DNA from: Rhizobium cauense
GTDB lineage: Bacteria > Pseudomonadota > Alphaproteobacteria > Rhizobiales > Rhizobiaceae
DNA length: 64,000 nucleotides
Assembly: GCF_019511525.1 (NCBI RefSeq)
Contig: NZ_JAEUAT010000003.1
Span: forward strand, 434,001-498,000
Direction of reading: 5' to 3'
The translations under genes were made by a program, and so were the position numbers. The notes under the pieces are model-generated. The model saw only the letters and a list, made by a program, of their open reading frames with translations. It had not been told where the DNA came from and did not search any database. Shown here in pieces: positions 11,340-18,190 of the stretch. How positions within the stretch are numbered: the stretch's first letter is position 1; each line of letters starts with the position of its first letter.

Positions 11340-11764
11340 GCAGATTGGAGAGTTAGTCCGCCATCCTGGTAAAATGCCGACCGATCGCCCAGCACCTAAC
11401 CAAAATGGGGAATTTTCCTAACGTCACTGGTAACCCGAAGGTAGGACGGCTCCGAAAACGCTGCTTTCTGCGAGCCCGTTTGGTGGGCTCGGGATGCCTG
11501 CTTTGCGCCCAACAGACGTGGTGAGTTCACCAACGAGAGACGTCCAAATTAGGGCCGGCACCAGACGTCCGGTCCTAGGACATCACAGACGAATGCGGAA
11601 ATCCAAGTATTCGGAGTCGATGTCCGAATCTGCCCCCTAAGCAACTTCAGAACCCGCGTTTACGCATGCGTTTACCGTAACGTACTTCCATTTACCTGCT
11701 CCTGCTTGTCTCTGCCACTGCGGCTTGCTCGTTGTTGCGTTCCGCTTGGCGATATAGGAGACAG
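11340..11764. other. Non-coding stretch at the start of the eroded region
   Basis: No frame here resembles a gene. A short hairpin (7-bp arms CGAGCCC/GGGCTCG, 11471-11491) is visible but has no T-run, so it is not a convincing terminator. Confidence 0.4.
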
Positions 11765-11958
11765 ATGATGTTGAGATCGGATCTCTATGCAGCAGTTGCC
11801 GTTTCGGTCTTGGGGCTATAGCGGCGTCCGGTTTGACTGCCGCCGCCCAGGTCAATGGAGAATGCACGCGCGCGCAGCAGCGAGCGCCAAACACGCGCAG
11901 CCGTCGAGATGGTATCAAGCAGAGGCGGCTGCCGGACCTCGACCCGGCAGCCGCCTGA
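11765..11958 (+). pseudogene. Small exported protein, frameshifted relic
   Basis: AGGAG precedes an ATG pair at 11765/11768. The first frame encodes MLRSDLYAAVAVSVLGL and then stops at 11819. Going back one base, the frame continues as IAASGLTAAAQVNGECTRAQ and on to a stop at 11958. Joined, this is a protein of about 64 residues with a signal peptide (charged start, hydrophobic core, cleavage near AAA-Q). A single-base deletion near 11818 explains the break. Function unknown. It is one of several broken small genes between 11.3 and 18.1 kb. Confidence 0.5.
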
Positions 11959-12027
11959 GGTCCGCATCATCGAAATTGGCGAGCCTAGTAAGCGGAGCGG
12001 ACCATACAGCGTACGCTCACGAATGAC

Positions 12028-12246
12028 TTAGCGCGTCGACGCGAGCTGAACGGCGGACTTGGCGTCTTCCGTTTTCATCCTACCCTCAACGACCGCTCGG
12101 CACGCCTTCCATGCTCGTTGCCATTTGGCCGCACTCTGGTTCGGTTCGTGGATGAGCCAGGTCAATGCCTCCTCCGGGGAGCCGACAACAATACGAATTC
12201 GGTTGTCTCCAAACACGAGAGGCGTTCCCCATCGATGTACCAGCAT
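12028..12246 (-). CDS. DUF982 family small protein
   Basis: A 72-residue protein with the DUF982 pattern seen widely in rhizobia: a short N-terminal strand region (WGTPLVFG) and then an alanine-rich helical part (SPEEALTWLIHEPNQSA, WQRAWKACRAVVEG). I start it at the ATG at 12246 because GGAG lies seven bases before it; the open frame extends to 12396. The molecular role of DUF982 is not known. A second, frameshifted copy lies at 15415-15632, and a distinct member at 15831-16145. Confidence 0.7.
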   Translation of the reverse strand: MLVHRWGTPLVFGDNRIRIVVGSPEEALTWLIHEPNQSAAKWQRAWKACRAVVEGRMKTEDAKSAVQLASTR

Positions 12247-12585
12247 GCCGCACTCCAATGTATTCACTATCGCGGCATCGAGTATTCGTTCCACCTTCAG
12301 ATAAATGGGTGCTCGCAGCACGCATGAAAGGCAGGAAATGCGTCGGTCTCTGGGTGCCCGCTTCAGTTCAATCGCCGAGAAGTTGAACGACATCACGATT
12401 TGAGCATGCGTTCAACCAGTACAACGGAGGTCAGCTGGGGAAAGAGACACGCCGACGAACTGAAGTTTGGGACTGCTCGCCTGCGGTTCTAGGACAACCT
12501 GCATGGCAGGAGAATGCGTCTGCAAGAATTCTGCTGGTAATTCCGCTGCAGAGTCTTAGTTCCTCCTCAAAGAAGGAGCGTCAAC

Positions 12586-12846
12586 TTGGAAAATCTAAGA
12601 GAATTCGCCTCAAGCACGAATGGTGATCGGTGGTTCTTGGGCCACGATGAGGTGACCCATACAGAGGTCGTTGTTCACCTCGGGAACCCGTCGTCGGGCG
12701 GTCATGAGACAACAACTACCCTGAGTTCGTTTTTGAAGCAGCGCCCATTTGGGCCGGAGCGCGATGCATTGATCATGATACTAGCGGACCGTCCTGGCGA
12801 AAGCGGCGAGGTGCCCTCCGTTCCGGGCTTAACACCGCATGCATGA
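12586..12846 (+). CDS. Conserved small rhizobial protein of unknown function
   Basis: An 86-residue protein beginning MENLREFASSTNGDRWFLG. It contains HLGNPSSGGHETTTTLSSFL and ends after PERDALIMIL plus a loose tail. From memory this resembles a short soluble protein common in rhizobia, with no assigned function. The initiation codon may be the upstream TTG (cttGGAaaat context) or the first listed start; ribosome site AAGGAG is about 12 bases ahead. No signal peptide or membrane segment. It lies directly upstream of repeat copy A. Confidence 0.65.
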   Translation: MENLREFASSTNGDRWFLGHDEVTHTEVVVHLGNPSSGGHETTTTLSSFLKQRPFGPERDALIMILADRPGESGEVPSVPGLTPHA

Positions 12847-12849
12847 GCG

Positions 12850-13116
12850 CGGTTCCTGACGCAATGCAATTCATGCAATTTTTATTTTCATCAGACTTCC
12901 GGAACAAAACCAAAAATTGCGCTTACGTTTCATCCAGCGAGTGCCTACATGATCGCTATCGGCATTGCTGATGAGCGCTGGGAAGCATCTGTCGCTCGCA
13001 ATTGCCGCAATCGCTTTCTGCTTTTGACCACGGTTGTACTGGCACTGGTGTGAGTAGCGATGTGAGGAAGGTCGGTGCGGTTTCGCCCCGGCCTTTTTGT
13101 TAGCGCGTCCGCTGAC
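12850..13116 (+). repeat. Element copy A (about 270 bp, ends in a terminator)
   Basis: This stretch matches 16613-16895 at roughly 80-85 percent by eye. Shared landmarks in order: ATTCATGCAATTTTTATTTT, AACAAAACCAAAAATTG, CGGCATTGCTGATGAGCGCTGG, TTTTGACCACGG, GTACTGGCACTGGT, and a strong terminator hairpin. In this copy a 34-codon frame (12949-13053, with a hydrophobic tail FLLLTTVVLALV) is open up to 16 bases before the terminator. That frame is broken in the other copy and has no clear ribosome site. A small RNA or a tiny membrane protein gene are both possible. Confidence 0.7.
13070..13098 (+). terminator. Rho-independent terminator of element copy A
   Basis: Ten-base-pair stem GGTCGGTGCG / CGCCCCGGCC, including two G-U pairs in RNA, a four-base loop, and a run of five T. 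The same hairpin is kept in copy B. Confidence 0.85.
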
Positions 13117-13286
13117 CGCGAACTTTGTTTAAACACAATGGCGGCTCAGCGTGCCACATCGAGTTTGCTAGTCGAGCTTCGTTTCGCGCCACTTGGCGTC
13201 AAGCAGACCTTTTCTCTCAAAATCGATCTTTGTCTTCCGGACTGCGTCCGGCAGCGATCACTCCTCCAACGAAAAGTGAATTTCGA

Positions 13287-13451
13287 ATGAGCAAAACCGA
13301 TGCGGCTGAGATCCAGCGCAGAACAGAACGCCAAGTCGCGAATACGAGCGGCGGGGGTCATTTAGGAGGCACAAACTTCGGGCAGGCCGCTGACGCCAAG
13401 ACAGCAGGTGGAGCAGGTGGCAAATCCCGTCCGGGAGGGGGACGCAAATAG
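13287..13451 (+). CDS. Small glycine-rich hypothetical protein
   Basis: A 54-residue protein starting MSKTDAAEIQRRTERQ, then a low-complexity half rich in glycine, alanine and lysine (GGGHLGGTNFGQAAD, GGAGGKSRPGGGRK). No membrane segment or known domain. It is probably disordered. It lies just after element copy A and is followed at 13474 by its own terminator hairpin, which supports it being a transcribed unit. Function unknown. Confidence 0.5.
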   Translation: MSKTDAAEIQRRTERQVANTSGGGHLGGTNFGQAADAKTAGGAGGKSRPGGGRK

Positions 13452-13473
13452 ACCTACGGCAGTAATATATTGG

Positions 13474-13509
13474 CGGCTCGCTTGGAGAGATTGAAGGCGA
13501 GCCGTTTTT
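13474..13509 (+). terminator. Rho-independent terminator
   Basis: Arms CGGCTCGC (13474-13481) and GCGAGCCG (13497-13504) followed by five T. It lies 22 bases after the small glycine-rich gene and reads in the same direction. Confidence 0.75.
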
Positions 13510-14053
13510 CGGGTGGCACCAACGTTGACCTCTGTATCGCCTTCACCGCGGCGAAGTCCTCGCCATTAAATGTACACTTTTATGGTCGCATTCGCAGCTC
13601 TTTAGGCCGACAAGGGTGACTTGGCATTCGCTATCAATCAGCCAGGACGCCTGGGATGACTAAAGAGCCGTCGCTGGTCTGAAGGGCAAATACGCCTCAC
13701 CTAGCACCACTTCCCCATCATCGACAGAAGGAGTCCGCTAAGGGGTGGGAAGCGGACTCCAAAAAGCTCAGTGGTCGATCCCAGGAACAGAACTAGACCG
13801 GGCATAAGCACTTGCTCACATAAGCAGGACAATAGCGAGTCAATTCGGCTCACCATCGCCCACCAACTGATAGAGATTTTTGCCGAAGGCGGAGTATGAT
13901 TACGGGTGCCCTCTCGTTCTGGCGACCAAGTATGCAGATGGGCATTGCAATTGTTCTGCCGGCATACCATATGCAAGTCATCGGCAGCTTCTGAAACGGG
14001 CGCTGCCGGGTGGGGACGCAGAAAGCGTTCCAGCCCCAACATGGGAGGACGGT
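13510..14053. other. Stretch without a convincing gene
   Basis: Several overlapping frames exist on both strands, but none has a ribosome site, a recognisable domain or coding-like composition. Nothing further was seen. Confidence 0.4.
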
Positions 14054-14200
14054 ATGTCTTCCGCTACTATTATTTTCTCCACGGACAATTTAGTGCGATC
14101 CGCTCTACGGTTTTGCTACGTGGATTTTCTCGTCAAATCGACACCGGCAATCAGCCTCGCATTCATCGTCTATGTCACGTTCAAGGGTGTCCTCTGGTAA
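14054..14200 (+). CDS. Possible 48-residue membrane protein
   Basis: Short frame with a strong ribosome site (GGGAGG, five bases before the ATG). The product begins MSSATIIFSTDNLVRSAL and has a hydrophobic C-terminal half (SLAFIVYVTFKGVLW) that could span the membrane once. No family recognised. The good ribosome site is the main support, and the protein could equally be the remains of a larger gene. Confidence 0.4.
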   Translation: MSSATIIFSTDNLVRSALRFCYVDFLVKSTPAISLAFIVYVTFKGVLW

Positions 14201-14310
14201 GCGCGGGGCGTTTAAAATGCGGCCCCCGCATGTAGCAGCCTCGACTGTGAAGTGGTTTGGCACTTTGTCGGCAACGCGTGTTGCGCGACCAGAAGATTGG
14301 GAGGTCTTCC

Positions 14311-14577
14311 GTGGCAATTGAGTTTCCCAACCGAGCCAGAAGCTATGACGAGTCCGCTAGGCGGGTTCGCTTCCTCGGCCACGATGGCATGTTCGAAATT
14401 CGCTTCTTCGTCGACATCGACGTATTGGCGAAAGGACCGTGCGAGATAGCGACATCGGAACAAGCCTATCTCGCGGCGTTTGACAGCCTTCGAGCTAGAA
14501 TTATTGGCGTGGCGGAGCGCGTATATACGTCAAAACCCAAAAACCTGATCGTTCTTAAACGGGCTGATTTTAGATAG
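14311..14577 (+). CDS. DUF1488 family protein
   Basis: An 88-residue protein from a GTG with GGAGG six bases upstream. The sequence has the DUF1488 pattern: FPNRARSYDESARRVRFLGH, then FFVDIDVL, AYLAAFDSLRARI and a C-terminal LIVLKRADF. This small family is frequent in rhizobia and has no proven function. An ATG 18 codons upstream lies in frame but lacks a ribosome site. It is one of few apparently intact genes in this part of the window, followed 48 bases later by another small gene. Confidence 0.7.
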   Translation: MAIEFPNRARSYDESARRVRFLGHDGMFEIRFFVDIDVLAKGPCEIATSEQAYLAAFDSLRARIIGVAERVYTSKPKNLIVLKRADFR

Positions 14578-14625
14578 CAGCCGGAAGGCCGCGCGTTTTA
14601 ACTTCCTAACGGTAGGTACCCAGCA

Positions 14626-14811
14626 ATGAATGAACGGATGAGCAAGAGCCGAGAACGCGCCGAAACGGAATTTGGGTTGACCCAGACACAATTCCTTTCC
14701 CGTACCGGTAAGGACCCTAAAATCGACCCTGTCGTCGAAGCGAGGAATGAGAAGACCGCGCAGCTAAGGGCTAAGCGCCTTCAGCAAGAGGCCAACAAGG
14801 CGGCCAAGTAG
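14626..14811 (+). CDS. Small charged hypothetical protein
   Basis: A 61-residue, highly charged, lysine- and arginine-rich protein (MNERMSKSRERAETEFGLTQ, then ending QQEANKAAK). It is likely helical, with no membrane segment. It starts 48 bases after the DUF1488 gene and may be in the same transcript. A second ATG at residue 5 is possible. No function is suggested by sequence or context. Confidence 0.5.
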   Translation: MNERMSKSRERAETEFGLTQTQFLSRTGKDPKIDPVVEARNEKTAQLRAKRLQQEANKAAK

Positions 14812-14826
14812 CAATCACTGTTTCGA

Positions 14827-14877
14827 GGCGCAAAGATGCCACCTCGTCGAGTTGTTCGGCTGTCCACTTTCGAGCGG
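14827..14877. repeat. Short dispersed repeat, copy 1
   Basis: About 51 bases (GGCGCAAAGATGCCACCTCG onward to TTTCGAGCGG) that recur at 17519-17571 with few differences. Here the repeat abuts the broken end of the integrase relic. On the minus strand both copies can be read as KxTAEQLDEVAS, perhaps from a lost small gene. Confidence 0.65.
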
Positions 14878-15118
14878 GTTCGAATTTCTTGACCTGTGAC
14901 AAGAGTCCCAATTTTGATCTTAACTAGATCGCAGCCCCGGAGCTTACTATCGATCGCGAGATCAAACAGCGCGCGATCTCTCATGCGCCCCTCTCGGTCT
15001 AGCAAGAAGCGGATCGCCCAAATCTGCGCTGTTTCAAGGGCTTCTTGACGCCGACTTTTCGGCAGGCGTTCCAGGCCGGTCGGCCCATTGCGGCAGGATC
15101 GTATTGTGCAATACCCAT
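14871..15118 (-). pseudogene. Truncated, frameshifted tyrosine-recombinase-like integrase
   Basis: From an ATG at 15118 with a good AAGGAG site, the frame reads MGIAQYDPAAMGRPAWN...VGVKKPLKQ and then leaves frame near 15028. The adjoining frame continues QIWAIRFLLDREGRMRDRAL, DLAIDSKLRGCDLVKIKIGT and breaks off after EIRTR. These segments match the N-terminal half of short phage-type integrases common in rhizobia, including the region around the first catalytic arginine (KLRGCDL). The catalytic C-terminal half is missing, replaced at about 14875 by the dispersed repeat. It is a non-functional relic of a mobile element. Confidence 0.7.
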
Positions 15119-15414
15119 TTTAGTTCTCCTTTCGGCCATCATGGCCTTCAGGAAAAAGCGTGAGATCAAGGATTCACGCGGCCGCTTTCGGACCGTCTGC
15201 TGGGAGGACATAGGGGCTTTTGCCGCCAAGGTCGGGGATCGACCCCTAGCTGACGTCCGCCTGCCTTTGCGCCGCTCCCCGATGTGTTCACAATATCGCT
15301 GGAGCTAATGGGCACTCGATCCGGAGCGAGTAATGGACCGCAAAAGTTGTAAGACGGGAAATGTCAAAGCTTATCGTTTTGGCGCTCACGCCAGCCACCA
15401 GGTGCGTGACTGAC

Positions 15415-15632
15415 TCAGCGCGCAGCCGCGAGCCGAACAGTGGACTTGGCGTCTTCGGTTTTCATCCGACCCTCAACGACCGCTTGGCACGCTTTCCATG
15501 CTCGCTGCCATTTGGCCGCACTCTGGTTCGGTTCATGAATGAGCCAGGTCAATGCCTCCTCCGGGGAGCCGACAACATACGAATGCGGCTGTCTCCCAGC
15601 ACGAGAGGTTTTTCCCATCTGTGTCCTAACAT
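15415..15632 (-). pseudogene. DUF982 gene, frameshifted second copy
   Basis: Nearly the same as 12028-12246 over its whole length (SPEEALTWLIHEPNQSA and WQRAWKACQAVVEG are kept). From the matching start at 15632 it reads MLGHRWEKPLVLGDSRIRM, but one base is missing near 15578, so the frame shifts before the conserved second half. The nucleotide match with copy 1 extends upstream to about 15730 (12330 in the first copy). It is a duplicated and then inactivated gene. Confidence 0.65.
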
Positions 15633-15830
15633 GGCCGCACTCCAATCGTGTGGGAGTTCACTATCGACGGCACCGAGCTTTGTTTCCGTCTCCAGATAAA
15701 TAGGCATAGGCAGTCCGCAATGAAGGGGAAGATTGGGTAGCCGGTCGCGGAGTGGTCACCTCGGTTCGATCGTCGAGAAGCAGGACGATACTGCTATTTG
15801 AGCACACAGATCCCAAAACGAGGGCCTGGG

Positions 15831-16145
15831 TTAGGCGGTTCGAAACACGACCCGCGCATCAAGAGCCGCTGCGAGAAATGCTGACTGCGCTTCCCCCTGG
15901 GATACTGTACCCGCCGCCGTGCCAGCACAGGCCTGCATTGCCGAGAAGAAGGCGCGACCGTTCGTCACCGGCCAATTCGCATAAAGCATATCAAGGGCTT
16001 CTTCTGCGGATGCAACGGTATGCAGCACCCGGTTGCGTTCAACGACTAAGACTAGCCAACCCGGTACCGACACAGGGTCTCCGATTCCACGTTCAAGAAT
16101 AGTGGATCCCACAGTTAGCAAGCGTACGACATGAGGGAGAAACAT
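15831..16145 (-). CDS. DUF982 family protein (distinct member)
   Basis: A 104-residue protein with the classic DUF982 core: a strand region (GWLVLVVERNRVLHTVAS), then AEEALDMLYANWPVTNGRAF, a cysteine-containing helix (SAMQACAGTAAG) and a C-terminal AQSAFLAAALDARVVF. It diverges strongly from the other two DUF982 sequences here, so it is not part of the recent duplication. The start is uncertain, since GAGGA lies too close to the first ATG. Function unknown. Confidence 0.65.
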   Translation of the reverse strand: MFLPHVVRLLTVGSTILERGIGDPVSVPGWLVLVVERNRVLHTVASAEEALDMLYANWPVTNGRAFFSAMQACAGTAAGTVSQGEAQSAFLAAALDARVVFRTA

Positions 16146-16251
16146 TCCTCACCCGTGCGATCCACTCACTCAACCCCCGCCTTAGCGCGATGTTCCATGC
16201 CATCGGCCTGCTGCATCGGGAAGGAAGAGAAATTCTACAATCCAGGAATTT

Positions 16252-16530
16252 CTACCGGACAGGCCGCCCCTGAATGGAGGCGCGCGTCCGCTCGAAGCTT
16301 GGTGGAGATATTGCCGAAATCGCCCCGCCAAAATGCCTTTCCAGTTCCCTGGATAGGTCGTCGGCGGAGGTCATCCCGTGTTGGAAACGTTCAAAAAGCA
16401 GCTTCGCTGCGACGTTGTATCGCTCAGGATGAGCAACACTACTGGCAGTACTGTATCCAGCCGCATCCAAGACGCTTTGCAGCATCGTGAGGTCTCTGGA
16501 ATGTAAGACGTAGCCGAACTCGGAAGACAT
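16252..16530 (-). CDS. Conserved small rhizobial protein of unknown function
   Basis: A 92-residue soluble protein starting MSSEFGYVLHSRDLTMLQSV with GGAGG six bases before the ATG. It continues with VLDAAGY, HPERYNVAAKLLFERFQHG and ELERHFGG. This helical pattern is familiar to me from short hypothetical proteins repeated in rhizobial genomes, but no function is known. The C-terminal tail after HFGG looks less conserved. It is intact, unlike several neighbours. Confidence 0.65.
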   Translation of the reverse strand: MSSEFGYVLHSRDLTMLQSVLDAAGYSTASSVAHPERYNVAAKLLFERFQHGMTSADDLSRELERHFGGAISAISPPSFERTRASIQGRPVR

Positions 16531-16612
16531 ATTGGTCCTCCTTCAATTTGGGGCAAGGGCTCTGAGCCCTAATGCAGCAGCGCCCGTGACATTGGCTGCT
16601 GAAGAAATGACG

Positions 16613-16895
16613 ATGCCTGAGCGCGGCTCCGGATGCAATGTAATTCATGCAATTTTTATTTTTATCAGACTTGGCGAACAAAACCAAAAATTGTGCTTGT
16701 GTTTCATGCATCGAGTGCCTATATGCCTCTCATCGGCATTGCTGATGAGCGCTGGAACGTGTCTGCCGCTCGCAATTTGCCGCAATCGCTTTCCGCTTTT
16801 GACCACGGATGTACTGGCACTGGTATGAGTAGCGATGGGAGGAAGGTCGGTGCGGTTTCGCCCCGGCCTTTTTTTATTGGCGAGTCCGCTGATCA
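16613..16895 (+). repeat. Element copy B (about 270 bp, ends in a terminator)
   Basis: Second copy of the element at 12850-13116, same orientation. All landmark blocks are present in order, and the terminator stem is identical. Relative to copy A there is an extra T in the block CGCAATTTGCCGC, which breaks the 34-codon frame that is open in copy A. Differences fall at all codon positions, which fits an RNA or DNA function better than a protein. Confidence 0.7.
16845..16875 (+). terminator. Rho-independent terminator of element copy B
   Basis: Stem GGTCGGTGCG / CGCCCCGGCC identical to copy A, with a four-base loop and seven T. Confidence 0.85.
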
Positions 16896-17243
16896 AGATG
16901 CAAAGCCTAGGCCATCTCACCAACGCTCCTGGCGAATTCTGTTCTACGAAATCGAGCGCTCAGTGGCTTGTTCACTTTTGCGATCGATACTGCCTCGTTC
17001 GTTGGGCATTGCGAGGAGTGTACCGCGTAGCCGTTGGAAATCGCATGAGCGAAGACATTAGTGCTGAGGTGAACTGTCGGGATGAATGGAGCCTTTTGGC
17101 GCGATCGTCAAATTCCCTGCGACGGGGTTAGGCGTTCGTTGCTAAGCTCCGAGCTCAGAGTATGATGTCGCCATCGGTTCCATTCTATCGGCTGAGACCG
17201 CTTGGGAGCTGATACGTGCTCTTGCCGAATCGGAGCACCCGCT
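16896..17243. other. Stretch without a convincing gene
   Basis: Only short frames lacking ribosome sites or recognisable motifs. It lies between element copy B and a frameshifted small gene. Confidence 0.4.
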
Positions 17244-17446
17244 ATGTCTCTCCTCAATTTCGTTGAGTTGGATGACTACGACCTTCAGACGGTCAGCGAT
17301 GTTGTCAGCCAATGGTGCGATGATCATGGCGTCTCCTTGGATCCCGAACGCGGCCGGGCCGCGATGTGTGTCGCCGTTGACCGAGCAATGGCGGCGAGAA
17401 GTCGCCCGTCGCCCTCTCAGAAGCGATCAACGCGGCCAGCGTCTAG
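17244..17446 (+). pseudogene. Small rhizobial hypothetical gene, frameshifted
   Basis: The first frame reads MSLLNFVELDDYDLQTVSDV and then VSQWCDDHGVSLDPERGRAA, up to about 17385. One base back, the adjoining frame continues NGGEKSPVALSEAINAASV to a stop at 17446. Joined, this gives a compact protein of about 67 residues, a typical size for short rhizobial proteins. A one-base deletion near 17387 explains the break. GGAG lies about nine bases ahead of the start. Function unknown. Confidence 0.5.
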
Positions 17447-17518
17447 GTATGGCAGCTCTTGGCAGCCGAGATGTCCGTTTATGGGATTTTGCTGGGGTGC
17501 AAGCTATGTCCGGGATGC

Positions 17519-17571
17519 GGGCGCAAAAGATGCCACCTCGTCCAGTTGTTCGGCTGTCCGCTTTCGAGCGG
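17519..17571. repeat. Short dispersed repeat, copy 2
   Basis: Matches 14827-14877 with one extra base and a few substitutions. On the plus strand it falls in a 47-codon frame (17471-17614) with a CKLCPGCGRKRC motif that could be a zinc-binding relic. Confidence 0.6.
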
Positions 17572-17808
17572 ACGCCATGGTTCGTTCAACGACCGAAATG
17601 GGGGCGCAAAGTAGTCGTTCGGGCCCAAGGTCGCCAGTTGTCCGTGTTGGGGCCAATGGCCGACCGTCCACTGGGAAGACACCCAACCACCAAAGCGGAC
17701 ATCATAGCCCATGACGTGGAGGTCTGCTTACGGCCCCATTGCGGACAGGAGGCCTCTGACTTCCATGTAGCGATCGGCGCTGCCATGTTTCCTCTAGGGG
17801 TACGCTCG

Positions 17809-18060
17809 ATGGCGCAGGATTCTATTGATAGGGAAGCAGCGAATCGCGGGAGAGCCCGCCTTATGTTGCGGCTTCCGGCCGTTCGGCAAAAGTTGCATGA
17901 GGCCAGCGAACGATCGCTGCTGGAGATATTCGAACTATACGAGGTTGCCCCAGCCGCCCCGGACGCCATTCTAACGATAACCGAGCTCAACCCTTGGTGG
18001 GGACTCGAAACCTGCTGGCGGGAAACTGAGGCTGATATTTGCCGGGACCTTGCGAACTAA
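17809..18060 (+). CDS. Hypothetical protein, 83 residues
   Basis: Proposed from the ATG at 17809 with AGGGG about eight bases upstream; the same frame is open back to 17263, but its upstream part looks non-coding and contains repeat copy 2. The product has a helical, charged middle (RLMLRLPAVRQKLHEASERS, LLEIFELYE) and an acidic C-terminus. No domain is recognised. It precedes the adenylate cyclase gene by 130 bases but need not be linked with it. Confidence 0.4.
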   Translation: MAQDSIDREAANRGRARLMLRLPAVRQKLHEASERSLLEIFELYEVAPAAPDAILTITELNPWWGLETCWRETEADICRDLAN

Positions 18061-18190
18061 GCTAAACTTCCTGCGCGCTCCATCTGCGGCGATGAAGGTG
18101 GAGATCGCCTGCACACTTTCTTTTACCGCTTGTTGACTCACCCGCAGTTGAACAATAACTTGCTAACTCAGTCGTTAGGCTTGTCCTCTT

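Noticed and set aside
11471..11491. Hairpin CGAGCCC/GGGCTCG as terminator
   Set aside because: Only seven base pairs and no T-run follows.
13701..14042. Minus-strand frame of 113 codons
   Set aside because: No ribosome site, no recognisable motif, and it crosses the small plus-strand membrane gene's upstream region without support.
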